64,000 nucleotides of DNA from Merdimonas faecis (GCF_001754075.1 NZ_MIEH01000002.1:1-64000); one strand, 5' to 3'; positions 36,217 to 47,362 are shown, numbered from the stretch's first letter. Made by a program: numbers and translations. Notes: generated from the letters alone by a model not told the origin.

Positions 36217-36624
36217 GTGAAATATATCAGACAATTTGCAGTGATCCTGGGGATCTCCTTCTTAGGCGAGATCCTGCATTATTTGATTCCGTTTCCGATA
36301 CCGGGAAGCGTATATGGACTGATCCTTATGTTCCTGCTTCTGGTACGCGGGATCTTAAAGATAGAAGACGTCCGGGAGACAGGTCAGTTTTTGATAGAGA
36401 TCATGCCGCTGATGTTTATTCCTGCAGCGGCAGGCCTGGCAGCCTCATGGGGACAGGTAAAGACGATGTTGGTTCCGGCATGCGTGATCACGGTGATATC
36501 CACGGTGGTCGTCATGGCGACTGCCGGAAAAGTGACGGAAGCCTGTATCCGAAGGCAGGAAGAAGGGGTGATCAGACAAAAGGAAGAAGGAGTAGTAAAT
36601 CAGTATGGAAAATCTGATTCTTAA
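36217..36624 (+). CDS. lrgA: LrgA/CidA holin-like protein
   Basis: The ~135-aa membrane protein has the LrgA pattern (LGISFLGEILHYLIPFPIPGSVYGLILMFLLL) with four helices and a charged tail. GTG 36217 with GGGGG upstream is the likely start. LrgA and LrgB act together, as described for murein-hydrolase control or as a pyruvate/fermentation-product carrier. It overlaps lrgB by 20 bp. Confidence 0.9.
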   Translation: MKYIRQFAVILGISFLGEILHYLIPFPIPGSVYGLILMFLLLVRGILKIEDVRETGQFLIEIMPLMFIPAAAGLAASWGQVKTMLVPACVITVISTVVVMATAGKVTEACIRRQEEGVIRQKEEGVVNQYGKSDS

Positions 36625-37297
36625 TTCAGCGGCGTCCGGAGTATTTATCAGTCTGGCGGCGTACGGTATTGGAACGCTGGTGAAAAGAAAATGGAAGAGT
36701 GCGCTGGCCAATCCGCTTCTGATCGCCATTATTCTGGTGATCTTGTTTTTGAAGCTATCGGGCGTGGAATACGAAACCTACAACGTTAGTGCAAAGTATC
36801 TGACCTATCTGCTGGCTCCTGCCACGGTAAGTCTGGCCATTCCTATGTATGAGAGGATGCAGCTTCTGAAGGAGAATTATGCGGCGATCCTTACCGGGAT
36901 CCTGTCAGGGGTCCTGGCAAGTCTGGTCTGTGTGCTTGCGATGGCACTGGTGTTCCATCTGTCACAGGCAGAATATGTGACTCTGCTTCCCAAATCAGTA
37001 ACGACCGCGATCGGGATGGATATCGCGAAAGAGTTGGGAGGTCATTCGGAGATTGCGGCGGCAGTGATCATCATTACCGGTGTGCTTGGGAATATGGCGG
37101 CAGAGCCGATCTGCCGCATATTTGCAATCCGCCATCCGGTGGCAAAGGGAATCGCACTGGGAACCTCGGCTCATGCGATCGGAACAGCCAAAGCTATGGA
37201 GATGGGCGAGACAGAAGGAGCAATGAGCAGCCTGGCTATCGTAGTGGCCGGGGTGTGTACGGTAGTGGGAGCCACGGTGTTCGCGGGACTTTTGTGA
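36605..37297 (+). CDS. lrgB: LrgB/CidB membrane protein
   Basis: The 230-aa protein has multiple helices and the LrgB motifs LLPKSVTTAIGMDIAKELGG and ALGTSAHAIGTAKAMEMGE. Its start overlaps the end of lrgA, so the two are translationally coupled. It lies between the response-regulator and kinase genes. Confidence 0.92.
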   Translation: MENLILNSAASGVFISLAAYGIGTLVKRKWKSALANPLLIAIILVILFLKLSGVEYETYNVSAKYLTYLLAPATVSLAIPMYERMQLLKENYAAILTGILSGVLASLVCVLAMALVFHLSQAEYVTLLPKSVTTAIGMDIAKELGGHSEIAAAVIIITGVLGNMAAEPICRIFAIRHPVAKGIALGTSAHAIGTAKAMEMGETEGAMSSLAIVVAGVCTVVGATVFAGLL

Positions 37298-37324
37298 CAG
37301 GAAAACCGGCAGGGAGGAATGACA

Positions 37325-38203
37325 ATGATACAGATTGGGGCAAAAGGGACTTTGAAGCGTCTGGATGAGATGCTGGAGAGTGCTATGAACGGAACCTTTG
37401 ACGAGACGTCTTATGATGAGACAGAGCTGTCGCGTCTGGAGTCCCGTTGGAAACAGTATTTTACTGCCCAGGGACAGCTGGTGGGACAGGTGAAAAAAGA
37501 AAGAGAGAATATACGGACACTGGTGTCGGATATTTCTCATCAGACCAAGACGCCCCTTGCTAACATTTTGCTCTATGCAGAGCTTCTGGACGAGAAAGCA
37601 GAAAATGAAGAAGAAAAGATGCTGGCAGGGCAGATTGTAAGGCAGACGGAAAAGCTTCAGTTTCTTTTGCAGTCTCTGGTAAAAATGTCCCGGCTTGAGA
37701 CTGGGATCCTGGAGCTGTCACCTGCAGATGGAGAGATTGCGCCTATGATCCGGGAGACAGCGGCCTCACTGCAAAAAAAAGCAGAGGCAAAGAACATCTG
37801 CCTGGACTGCGAACTGGAAGAGAGGGTCAGATGCAGGTTTGACAGAAAGTGGACCTCGGAGGCACTGGGAAATATTATCGACAATGCGGTGAAATATTCG
37901 CCGGAAGAGAGCAGGATTACAATCCGGATCCGAAAATATGAGTTTTATGCGTGTATCGAGGTAGAGGACCAGGGGCCGGGCATTGAGGAAGAAGAGAGGG
38001 CTCAGATTTTTGGACGGTTTTACCGGGGGAAACAGATGCGGCAGGAGGAAGGCGTCGGCATAGGCCTCTATCTGGCAAGAGAGATCCTGGAGAAGGAAGA
38101 AGGGTACATCAAGGTATCTTCCGCAGATGGAACGGGAAGCAGATTTTCCATATATCTTCCAATAAGCCAGGAGTCTGCCGGATACCCCGGGTCAGAAATG
38201 TAA
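37325..38203 (+). CDS. sensor histidine kinase without membrane segment
   Basis: The ~292-aa protein has a short N-terminal helix, a HisKA domain with the phospho-acceptor His in DISHQTKTPLANI, and an HATPase domain with NIIDNAVKYS (N box), DQGPGI (G1) and GVGIGLYL (G2). No membrane helix is visible, so it must sense through the ABC permease, as BceS-type kinases do, or in the cytoplasm. ATG 37325 follows AGGGAGG. Confidence 0.88.
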   Translation: MIQIGAKGTLKRLDEMLESAMNGTFDETSYDETELSRLESRWKQYFTAQGQLVGQVKKERENIRTLVSDISHQTKTPLANILLYAELLDEKAENEEEKMLAGQIVRQTEKLQFLLQSLVKMSRLETGILELSPADGEIAPMIRETAASLQKKAEAKNICLDCELEERVRCRFDRKWTSEALGNIIDNAVKYSPEESRITIRIRKYEFYACIEVEDQGPGIEEEERAQIFGRFYRGKQMRQEEGVGIGLYLAREILEKEEGYIKVSSADGTGSRFSIYLPISQESAGYPGSEM

Positions 38204-38232
38204 AATGGAAATGTGTCAAAATTGATAGATTT

Positions 38233-38266
38233 CAGAAAGAATACAGAAAGATTATCCGTGTATAGT
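38233..38266 (+). promoter_or_regulatory. response-regulator direct repeats and -10 before the ABC transporter
   Basis: CAGAAAGA occurs at 38233-38240 and 38244-38251, an 11-bp period, directly upstream of TATAGT (38261-38266). The expected -35 (around 38238) is not consensus and coincides with the repeats, the arrangement typical for activation by OmpR-type regulators. A stem (GGTCTTATAGA / TCTATAAGGCC, about 38267-38297) follows in the leader. Confidence 0.55.
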
Positions 38267-38344
38267 GGTCTTATAGAAAAATAGTTCTATAAGGCCATTC
38301 TTTTACTGGATGGCTATACAGGGGACACGAAAAGGAGGCTTATC

Positions 38345-39028
38345 ATGATTGTACTGAAAACCAGAAAGTTAAAAAAATATTACGGCAGCGGAGATACGCT
38401 GGTACGTGCCCTGGATGGAGTAGATCTGTCTGTGGAAAGGGGTGAGTTTGTGGCTGTGGTCGGCACTTCCGGCAGCGGTAAATCCACGCTTCTCCATATG
38501 CTTGGAGGATTGGACCGGCCTACCTCGGGAACGGTGTGGGTGGATCAGAAGGATATCAGTAAGTTAAAGGACGAAGAGCTGACTATTTTCCGGCGGCGTA
38601 AGATCGGATTTGTATTCCAGAGCTACAATCTGGTGCCGGTGCTGAATGTGTATGAAAATATCGTGCTTCCGGTGGAGCTGGACGGAAACAGGGTTGATAA
38701 ATCTTATGTAGAAGATATCATCGAGATCCTGGGGCTTAAGGCAAAGAAGTTCAGCCTGCCTTCCCAGCTCTCCGGAGGACAGCAACAGAGAGTGGCCATT
38801 GCAAGAGCGCTGGCTGCAAAACCGGCGATACTCCTGGCCGATGAGCCCACGGGCAATCTGGATTCTGTAACCAGCCAGGATGTGCTAAGCCTCCTGAAGG
38901 TGACAAGCAGCCGGTTCGGGCAGACGGTGGTAATGATCACACATAATGAGGAAATTGCACAGATGGCAGACCGGATCATCCGTATTGAGGATGGAAAGAT
39001 CAGAAATGGCGGTGAGGCGTATGCGTAA
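38345..39028 (+). CDS. ABC transporter ATPase (MacB/BceA-like)
   Basis: The 227-aa ATPase has Walker [11 protein letters not shown] loop [18 protein letters not shown], signature LSGGQQQR and Walker [13 protein letters not shown]: the LolD/MacB/BceA subfamily that works with FtsX-type permeases. ATG 38345 follows AAAGGAGG. It overlaps the permease gene by 8 bp. Confidence 0.95.
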   Translation: MIVLKTRKLKKYYGSGDTLVRALDGVDLSVERGEFVAVVGTSGSGKSTLLHMLGGLDRPTSGTVWVDQKDISKLKDEELTIFRRRKIGFVFQSYNLVPVLNVYENIVLPVELDGNRVDKSYVEDIIEILGLKAKKFSLPSQLSGGQQQRVAIARALAAKPAILLADEPTGNLDSVTSQDVLSLLKVTSSRFGQTVVMITHNEEIAQMADRIIRIEDGKIRNGGEAYA

Positions 39029-41621
39029 AGTCAAAAATCAAAAGGTCATCCGGAATCTGTCAGACAAGAGCTTCCGTGCCAGCCACACAAGGAATACGAT
39101 CGCAGTGCTGGCCATTGCCCTGACTTCTATGCTGTTTACCACTCTTTTTACCATCGGCCTTGGGTCTGTGGAAAATTTTCAGCAGCAGACCATGCGGCAG
39201 TCGGGAGGAGACAGCCATGGTGTGATCAAGGATATTACTATGGAAGAGTATGAAGCGCTGAAGGATCATCCTCTGATAAAAGAAAGCGCTGCCTGTGAGG
39301 TCCTGGCGGATAATGTGGCCAATCCGGAGTTTTTGAAGCGTCATGTAGAGCTCTGGTATGTACCGGAATATCATTATCCCCACCGCTACCTGGAAATCGA
39401 AGAGGGGAGGGCGCCGGAGAAAGCAGATGAAGTGCTGGTGGATGAAGTGACAATAGAACTTTTGGGGCTCCCAAAAGAGACGGGTCAGGAAATCACACTT
39501 TCGCTACAGGTTGGGATGGCAGACCCGGCGGCAGAAGACAGGACCTTTACCGTGACCGGGATCCTGAAAGCAGATCCGGCGATGAATACGGGATTTGTCG
39601 TCACCTCAGAGGATTATCTGACAAAATATGCAGAAGAGATAAAGGCGGCGGAACGGGAAGAGTATGCGATGACAGGCCGGATCGATATGGATGTGAATTT
39701 TTCCAATTCCTTCAATATCCAGAAAAAGCTGGAGCAGGTCATCACAGAAAGCGGATATTCCGTGACGGAGGGTGACAAAAATTATTTGTCCAGTAATGTA
39801 AACTGGGCGTATGTATCCGACGGGGCCCAGAGTGATCCGATGACCATGGGGGCGGTGGCGGGAGGACTTTTCATTATTCTGCTCACCGGATATCTGATCA
39901 TTTACAATGTGTTTCAGATCTCGGTGGTAAAGGATATCCGGTATTACGGTCTGCTAAAGACGATCGGGACCACCGGACGCCAGATCCGGAAAATCGTACG
40001 CCGTCAGGCCTGGAAGCTGGCCGTGGCCGGGATCCCGCTGGGCCTTGTGACGGGATTCTTTGTGGGAAAAGGGATCGTTCCGCTGGTGGTGGAAAGAAGC
40101 GCTTACCAGGGGTCTGACGTGCAGGTATCCTTAAATCCCTGGATTTTTGCAGGGGCCATTTTGTTCAGTCTGGCTACGGTGTGGATCTCCACCCGCAAGC
40201 CGGCCAGGATCGCAGGCAGGGTGTCTCCTATTGAAGCAGTACGCTATACGGAAGATCAGAACGAAAAAAAGAAAGAAAAGAAAGGCACAGACGGCGGAAA
40301 GCTTTGGCGAATGGCGCTGTCCAACCTGGCCCGCAGCAAAGGACGCACCGTGATCGTGATCCTGTCACTTTCCTTGTCAGTGATCCTGCTGAACAGCATT
40401 TTTACGGTAACCTCATCATTTAGTATGGACCAGTTCCTGAAAAAGTTTGTGGTGTCAGATTTTCTGATCGCCAATGCCGAATATTTCAACAGTGAGTATT
40501 ACGGAGTAAAAGAGGGAATAGAGGAGATCAGCCTGAGTGAGTCTTTTATCAGAGCCTGCGAGGAAGAGGACGGCTTTGAGAGAGGCGGGCGTCTCTATAT
40601 GAGCAATGAAGTCGGTCTGGAAGCAGAAACCTACCAGCCTACGGAAAATGTCATGACAGATGAGAACGGGGAGTTTTACAATATGTTTGGATCCGAGAAG
40701 GTTCCCTATCAGCGGAATGAAGATGGAAACTACCGCACAACTTTTTACGGACTGGAGGATTATCCTCTTGAGAAGGCAGAGCCCTTTGAGGGCGAGACGG
40801 ATCTTTCGGTGATCAAAGAAAAGCTTGCTACCGGGAAATATCTTCTGGGAGCTGTGGCTACGGATGATAATGACCAGGTGATAGAGGACGAGATCTACTA
40901 TCATGCCGGGGATCATGTGACGCTGGTAATGAAGGACGGAGAAAAGAGGAAATTTGAGATTCTGTCTCTGATCAAGGAGAATTATTACGGGCTGACAAAC
41001 CGCATGGGTTCGCAATTTGCCTTTTATACGACGGCGGATGTATTTCTTTCCATGGAATCGCCGGATTATCTGATGAGTTATGAATTTGATGTAGAAGACG
41101 GCAGGGAGGCGCAGTTTGAAGAATTTCTGGAAAACTATACCACAACACAGGAGCCTTTGATGCACTATGAGTCAAAACAAAAATGGCTGGATGAGTTTAA
41201 CGGACTGACCGGACTTTTTACCCTGGTGGGAGGAGTACTGACAATGGTCGTTGGCGTCATCGGTATCCTTAATTTTGTCAATGCTACGCTGACGGGGATC
41301 GTAACCAGGAAACGGGAATTTGCAATTATGGAAGCGATTGGCATGACGAAGCGCCAGCTGACCCGTATGCTGATGCTGGAAGGACTGTACTATGCAGGGT
41401 TTACGATTTTGTGTTCCTTAGCGGGAGGCTGTCTCCTGTCTGTGACACTGGTACGGATTCTTGCGGACGGCATGTGGTTTATGGAGTACCAGTTTATCCT
41501 GTGGCCGATGCTGATCGTATTTCCGATACTGCTGCTTCTGGGAGTGCTGGTCCCGTATCTTGCCTATCTGCCGCAGCGAAGAGAAAGTGTTGTCAGCGTG
41601 ATCAGCCGGGAGTCGGCATAA
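39021..41621 (+). CDS. FtsX-type ABC transporter permease
   Basis: The 866-aa protein has an N-terminal helix, a large external domain, a three-helix FtsX domain ([23 protein letters not shown]), a second long external domain and a final FtsX domain ([24 protein letters not shown]). It probably exports or extracts peptides such as bacteriocins and may signal to the kinase encoded upstream (mechanotransmission as in BceAB-RS; inference). ATG 39021 overlaps the ATPase gene end and has GGTGAGG before it. Confidence 0.92.
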   Translation: MRKVKNQKVIRNLSDKSFRASHTRNTIAVLAIALTSMLFTTLFTIGLGSVENFQQQTMRQSGGDSHGVIKDITMEEYEALKDHPLIKESAACEVLADNVANPEFLKRHVELWYVPEYHYPHRYLEIEEGRAPEKADEVLVDEVTIELLGLPKETGQEITLSLQVGMADPAAEDRTFTVTGILKADPAMNTGFVVTSEDYLTKYAEEIKAAEREEYAMTGRIDMDVNFSNSFNIQKKLEQVITESGYSVTEGDKNYLSSNVNWAYVSDGAQSDPMTMGAVAGGLFIILLTGYLIIYNVFQISVVKDIRYYGLLKTIGTTGRQIRKIVRRQAWKLAVAGIPLGLVTGFFVGKGIVPLVVERSAYQGSDVQVSLNPWIFAGAILFSLATVWISTRKPARIAGRVSPIEAVRYTEDQNEKKKEKKGTDGGKLWRMALSNLARSKGRTVIVILSLSLSVILLNSIFTVTSSFSMDQFLKKFVVSDFLIANAEYFNSEYYGVKEGIEEISLSESFIRACEEEDGFERGGRLYMSNEVGLEAETYQPTENVMTDENGEFYNMFGSEKVPYQRNEDGNYRTTFYGLEDYPLEKAEPFEGETDLSVIKEKLATGKYLLGAVATDDNDQVIEDEIYYHAGDHVTLVMKDGEKRKFEILSLIKENYYGLTNRMGSQFAFYTTADVFLSMESPDYLMSYEFDVEDGREAQFEEFLENYTTTQEPLMHYESKQKWLDEFNGLTGLFTLVGGVLTMVVGVIGILNFVNATLTGIVTRKREFAIMEAIGMTKRQLTRMLMLEGLYYAGFTILCSLAGGCLLSVTLVRILADGMWFMEYQFILWPMLIVFPILLLLGVLVPYLAYLPQRRESVVSVISRESA

Positions 41622-41647
41622 GGCAGCAGAAAAGAAGAGCCATAGTT

Positions 41648-41911
41648 TTATGGCTCTTCTTCTTCTCCTTCGCCGTCAATGAGATATTCGTATGAAACGT
41701 GGAAAATTTCGGCCAGAGCTTTCAGTTCTACATCTGTAACATAACGCTTATTGGTTTCAATCCGGGTGATGACATTTTTATCCATATCGTAGCCATTCAA
41801 CTGAAGCTGGTAAGCTAAGAACCGTTGTGACATATTGTGCTGCTGGCGGAGCTTTGCGAGCCGGCGGCTGATCAGATTCTTCCTGCCGCCTGGTGTTTTG
41901 GGCTTTGGCAT
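41648..41911 (-). CDS. XRE-family helix-turn-helix regulator
   Basis: The 87-aa protein is a single XRE/Cro-type domain (LAKLRQQHNMSQRFLAYQLQLNGYDMDKNVITRIETNKR) with an acidic tail. ATG 41911 has GGAGG 9 nt upstream; the ATG at 41920 touches the ribosome site. It is divergent from the gene at 42033, with inverted repeats between them. Confidence 0.9.
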   Translation of the reverse strand: MPKPKTPGGRKNLISRRLAKLRQQHNMSQRFLAYQLQLNGYDMDKNVITRIETNKRYVTDVELKALAEIFHVSYEYLIDGEGEEEEP

Positions 41912-41946
41912 ATCTTTCATCCTCCTGCAGATAGTGTGGACATGAC

Positions 41947-42019
41947 TGTCTCAATTTTTGCACTTTTTCTGTTGATTTTACACGGGATAAGGTCTACAAT
42001 CGGTTGTAAAAGTGAGACA
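41947..42019 (+). promoter_or_regulatory. divergent promoter region with inverted TGTCTCA repeats
   Basis: For the plus strand TTGATT (41972-41977) and TACAAT (41995-42000) are 17 bp apart. TGTCTCA (41947-41953) and its exact complement TGAGACA (42013-42019) bracket the promoter. They could be operator halves for the neighbouring XRE regulator. Confidence 0.5.
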
Positions 42020-42032
42020 AAGGGAGAAGCGT

Positions 42033-42380
42033 ATGCATCAAAAGGATATCGAACGCTTTGCGTTCCTGTTTTTGTGCGGAAAACGTGACAGGGCAATCCT
42101 GGCGGGAAAAGAAAAAATGACGTTTTCAGATTTGAACAGGCTTATATATCTTCTTGATTATCTGGGGCTGGACGCTTATAGTCTGGAAATCTGGAGTGAA
42201 TATGGAGGGCAGTTTAAAGATCAGCTGGAACAGCTGAAAGAAATCTATGATGAAACAGCCGGCATCGTGTCCTGGGATCCTGCGGAAGAAGATGAACGGC
42301 AGGAGCAATGGATCCGGGAGTTTTTGCGGCAGGTGCCGGATAGAAACAGCCGGAAACTGCTGGAAAAATTACTCGGTTGA
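42033..42380 (+). CDS. hypothetical protein
   Basis: The 115-aa helical, acidic protein starts at ATG 42033 behind AAAGGGAGAAG. No domain is recognised. It is transcribed from the promoter bracketed by the inverted repeats and may be controlled by the divergent XRE regulator. Confidence 0.6.
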   Translation: MHQKDIERFAFLFLCGKRDRAILAGKEKMTFSDLNRLIYLLDYLGLDAYSLEIWSEYGGQFKDQLEQLKEIYDETAGIVSWDPAEEDERQEQWIREFLRQVPDRNSRKLLEKLLG

Positions 42381-42474
42381 TATACAAGTATCATTTCCTA
42401 TTGTACAATGCGGATTTTTGTGCTAAATAATAAGTGTGTTGTTATGAAGTGACAAAAGCAGGAGGCAAAACAGG

Positions 42475-43032
42475 ATGAAGCAGAACCTGCGGAAAAAACT
42501 GTTAGAAAAAAGAAAATTTCTTTCCGACGCCTATTTTCAGATGGCAGATGAAAGGATCTGTATGCTGGCAGCGGAACTTCCGGAATTCCAACAGGCAGAA
42601 GTGGTCTTTTGTTATGTGGGGATGGAAGGAGAAGTCAGCACCCGCTCTTTACTGGAAAAAGTACTGGCGGAAGGGAAACGGCTGGGTGTGCCGCGCTGTG
42701 AGAAAAAGGGCGTGATGCGGGTCTATGAGATCCGTTCTCTACAGGATCTTGTGCCCGGAGCTTTTGGAATTCCGGAGCCGGTACCGGAAGCCAGGCTGAT
42801 CCGTCCGGAAGAGATAGACCTGGCGGTCATTCCCTGTCTTTCCTGCGATGGAAAGGGAAGACGTCTGGGGAAAGGCGGCGGGTATTATGACCGGTATCTG
42901 GAGGGGACGACGTTCTTAAGGGCAGCGCTTTGCTGGCAGCAGATGATGGAAAAAGAGATTCCTGTGGACATACATGACCAGCGGATGGATGTAGTGATCA
43001 CGGAGAACGATGCGATCCGTACCAGGGATTAG
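42475..43032 (+). CDS. 5-formyltetrahydrofolate cyclo-ligase
   Basis: The 185-aa protein shows the MTHFS pattern: basic N-terminus LRKKLLEKRKFL, the substrate region YVGMEGEVSTRSLL, IDLAVIPCLSCDGKGRRLGKGGGYYDRYL (nucleotide loop). It converts 5-formyl-THF to 5,10-methenyl-THF using ATP. ATG 42475 follows AGGAGG. Confidence 0.93.
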   Translation: MKQNLRKKLLEKRKFLSDAYFQMADERICMLAAELPEFQQAEVVFCYVGMEGEVSTRSLLEKVLAEGKRLGVPRCEKKGVMRVYEIRSLQDLVPGAFGIPEPVPEARLIRPEEIDLAVIPCLSCDGKGRRLGKGGGYYDRYLEGTTFLRAALCWQQMMEKEIPVDIHDQRMDVVITENDAIRTRD

Positions 43033-44610
<1,578 letters not shown>

Positions 44611-44618
44611 ATCAAGGC

Positions 44619-44647
44619 TATACAATAAAAAGAATGTCTGGTATAAT
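44619..44647 (+). promoter_or_regulatory. extended -10 promoter
   Basis: TATACA (44619-44624), 17 bp, TATAAT (44642-44647) preceded by TGG (extended -10). It lies between the GH51 stop and the hairpin leader of the PEP/pyruvate-binding gene. Confidence 0.6.
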
Positions 44648-44682
44648 CATCTAAGAGATCATAGTAGAATATTTGAACTGGC

Positions 44683-44728
44683 AAAGACGCTGTAAGAGCA
44701 ATGAGCTTTTACGCGTCTTTCTTTTTTT
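44683..44728 (+). terminator. intrinsic terminator inside the leader of the PEP/pyruvate-binding gene
   Basis: AAAGACGC-T-GTAAGAGC (44683-44699) pairs with GCTTTTAC-GCGTCTTT (44705-44720): 16 pairs with one bulge and a 5-nt loop, followed by C and seven T. The ribosome site AGGAGG starts at the very next base (44729). A promoter lies only ~35 bp upstream, so most transcripts should stop here unless the structure is opened. Confidence 0.8.
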
Positions 44729-44741
44729 AGGAGGTCTTTTC

Positions 44742-46463
44742 ATGGGAGCATTTGAAAAAGTAAAGAGCGGATTTCCGGATATGGATGGATTATTGGATCA
44801 TATCCGGACAGGCGACAATGTAGTGTGGCGGGTAAGAAGTATAGAGGAGTTCCGCTATTTTGCAAAGCCTTTTGCAAGGCAGGCGGTAAAAGAGGGAAGG
44901 AATCTGATCTATATGCGTTTCGCATCCCACGAACCGATCTTAGAGCCGGAGCCAGGGATTAAGATCTGTGAATTTGACCCGGACAAAGGATTTGAAGCAT
45001 TTACGGTAGACATTTATAACTGCATCACCCGGGAGGGCAGGGAAGCCTTTTATGTGTTTGACAGTTTGTCATCGCTTCAGTCAGTGTGGTATACAGACCT
45101 GATGATGGGAAACTTTTTCCGCGTTACCTGTCCCTATCTTTTTAAGCTGGATACAGTGGCCTATTTTCCACTGCTGCGGGGAAAGCACTCCTTTCATACC
45201 GTTTCCAGGATCCGTGATACTACGCAGCTTCTTCTGGATGTCCATTCGGGAGAGGAGCTTTACCTGCATCCTTTGAAGGTCTGGAACCGCTATACACCCA
45301 GAATGTTTCTGCCTCATTGCATGGATCCCGGGAGCGGGAAATTCAGGGCGGTGGAGGATGGAGTGTCCATGAGCCGTTATTACCAGCTTCTGGAAGAGGA
45401 AGAGATACAGGAGCAGGATCAGAGCCTGGACAGCTATGACAGGTTTTTCTCGATGGCCCGGATGGAGTACCGGCAGGGACGGTTTTCCGAGAGGACCCAG
45501 CAGCAGATTGTCGAGAGTACTATGACAAAGGATCCCAGGCTGCAGGAAATGATCAAAGAATATTTTGACCCCAGGGATTATTTTCTCCTGCGGGACCGGA
45601 TGGCAGGAAGCGGCTCCATCGGAGGAAAGGCCTGTGGAATGCTGCTGGCGAGAAAGATCGTGCAGGCCAGGCTTCCATGGGGAAGAAAGTATCTGGAACC
45701 CCATGATTCCTATTACATCGGATCCGATGTATTCTATACGTATATTGTCTCGAATAACTGCTGGGAAATCCGGATCGCACAGAGGACGGAGGAAGGATAT
45801 TTTGCAAAGGCAGAGGATTTGAGAAAGGCATTGCTTTCCGGGGAATTTCCGGCTGATATCCGGGAAAAATTCCGGTCTGTACTGGAATATTTCGGACAGA
45901 GTCCGATCATCGTCCGCTCCTCCAGTTTCCTGGAGGACGGATTTGGAAATGCGTTTGCCGGCAAGTATGAATCCGTGTTTTGTGTCAACCAGGGTACACC
46001 GAAGGAACGCATGAGGGAATTTACGCAGGCGGTCCGCAGAGTCTATGCAAGTACCATGGATCCGTCAGCGCTTCAATACCGAAGACAGAGAGGACTGGAG
46101 GGGAAGGATGAACAGATGGCCGTGCTGGTGCAGCGGGTATCCGGCTCCTATCAGGGAGACTATTTCTTTCCGGCGGCAGCAGGTGTGGGCTATAGCTATA
46201 GTGCATACCGGTGGCGGAAAGATATGGATCCGTCGGCTGGGCTTTTAAGGATTGTTGCAGGGCTTGGGACCCGGGCGGTAGACCACACGGAGAGAGACTA
46301 TCCCCGCCTGGCGGGTCTTGACCGCCCGGAAATGTCCATGCATGTGACAGCTGCGGATAAGCATCGGTTCTGCCAGCGTAATATAGACGTACTGGATATC
46401 CGGGGAAACTGTCTGAAAACAGTCCCGACAGAGGAGCTGTTGGATCAGATCCCCTGTGGCTGA
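44742..46463 (+). CDS. PEP/pyruvate-binding domain protein, N-terminal part (frameshifted gene)
   Basis: ATG 44742 with AGGAGG is the start. The 573-aa product has an unfamiliar N-terminal ~280 residues and then a PPDK_N/PEP-synthase-like nucleotide-binding domain (QSPIIVRSSSFLEDGFGNAFAGKYESVFCVN). Frame is lost at 46451-46454 in a run of four C: with one more C the sequence would read IPLWLKKEVMERDYEAEDAL into the downstream frame. The role of this two-domain family is unknown; phosphotransfer to or from pyruvate/PEP is only suggested by the fold. Confidence 0.75.
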   Translation: MGAFEKVKSGFPDMDGLLDHIRTGDNVVWRVRSIEEFRYFAKPFARQAVKEGRNLIYMRFASHEPILEPEPGIKICEFDPDKGFEAFTVDIYNCITREGREAFYVFDSLSSLQSVWYTDLMMGNFFRVTCPYLFKLDTVAYFPLLRGKHSFHTVSRIRDTTQLLLDVHSGEELYLHPLKVWNRYTPRMFLPHCMDPGSGKFRAVEDGVSMSRYYQLLEEEEIQEQDQSLDSYDRFFSMARMEYRQGRFSERTQQQIVESTMTKDPRLQEMIKEYFDPRDYFLLRDRMAGSGSIGGKACGMLLARKIVQARLPWGRKYLEPHDSYYIGSDVFYTYIVSNNCWEIRIAQRTEEGYFAKAEDLRKALLSGEFPADIREKFRSVLEYFGQSPIIVRSSSFLEDGFGNAFAGKYESVFCVNQGTPKERMREFTQAVRRVYASTMDPSALQYRRQRGLEGKDEQMAVLVQRVSGSYQGDYFFPAAAGVGYSYSAYRWRKDMDPSAGLLRIVAGLGTRAVDHTERDYPRLAGLDRPEMSMHVTAADKHRFCQRNIDVLDIRGNCLKTVPTEELLDQIPCG

Positions 46464-46474
46464 AAAAGGAGGTC

Positions 46475-47353
46475 ATGGAACGGGATTATGAGGCGGAGGA
46501 TGCCCTGAAGCGGATGAACAGGCCGAAGCAGGTCTGGTTCGTGACCTGCCAGCATCTGCTGGAAAATCAGGAATTTACCAGATTTATGCAGGCAGTACTG
46601 AAAATATTAGAGGAGGTATATGGGAATCCTGTAGATATTGAGTATACGGTGAATCTGAATGAAACAGGCCGGTTTGTGGTGAATCTTTTACAGTGCAGAC
46701 CTCTTTATACGGGGAGCAGGAACGGAAAAATAGATTTGCCGGACCTTACGGAAAAGGAGATACTGTTTGAACTTCAGGACTCTTCGGTAGGGAATTCTGT
46801 CATGCGGCCGGTAGATCTGGTGATCCGGGTCGATGCCAGGGCATATTACGAATACCCGTATCATTTAAAGTCTCAGGTGGCAGAAGCAATAGGCGAGATA
46901 AGCCGCCGATTCTCCGAAAGCGGGAAGAACCTGCTCCTTCTGGCGCCGGGAAGGATAGGAACCTCTTCGCCGGAACTGGGGGTGCCGGTAACATTTTCTG
47001 ATATTTCCGGTTTTTCCGGTATCTGTGAAGTGTCGGACAAAACAGTGGGCTATATGCCGGAGCTAAGCTATGGAAGCCATATGTTCCAGGATCTGGTAGA
47101 GGCGGATATTTATTATGCGGCGGTCTGGAATGACAGCAGGACGAAGGTCTTTCATCCGGAGCTGCTGGATGAGGAAGAGGACCTGTTTCCCTTGCTCTGT
47201 CCGGAGAGAAAAGAACTGTCCGGCATGATCCAGGTTACGATGCCGGAGCACTTGTATTACTGGAATGATGTAATGTCAGGGCGGAGCCTGTGCGGGAGGT
47301 ACAGAAAAGAAAATGACAAAAAAGATCAAGTTAAATTTTTGACAAAAAAATAA
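46475..47353 (+). CDS. PEP/pyruvate-binding domain protein, C-terminal part
   Basis: The 292-aa frame continues the preceding gene (VWFVTCQHLLEN ... NPVDIEYTVNLNETGRFVVNLLQCRPL, the end of the PPDK_N domain) and adds a ~170-aa C-terminal domain I do not recognise. An ATG at 46475 happens to have AAGGAGG upstream, so the piece could be translated on its own. The original protein would be ~870 aa. Either a real mutation, a phase-variable C tract, or a sequence error. Confidence 0.7.
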   Translation: MERDYEAEDALKRMNRPKQVWFVTCQHLLENQEFTRFMQAVLKILEEVYGNPVDIEYTVNLNETGRFVVNLLQCRPLYTGSRNGKIDLPDLTEKEILFELQDSSVGNSVMRPVDLVIRVDARAYYEYPYHLKSQVAEAIGEISRRFSESGKNLLLLAPGRIGTSSPELGVPVTFSDISGFSGICEVSDKTVGYMPELSYGSHMFQDLVEADIYYAAVWNDSRTKVFHPELLDEEEDLFPLLCPERKELSGMIQVTMPEHLYYWNDVMSGRSLCGRYRKENDKKDQVKFLTKK

Positions 47354-47362
47354 AAACACATC

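Noticed and set aside
37679-38203. tRNA or rRNA genes anywhere in the window
   Set aside because: I saw no cloverleaf-like GTTCGAATC block or rRNA sequence on either strand, here or elsewhere in the window.
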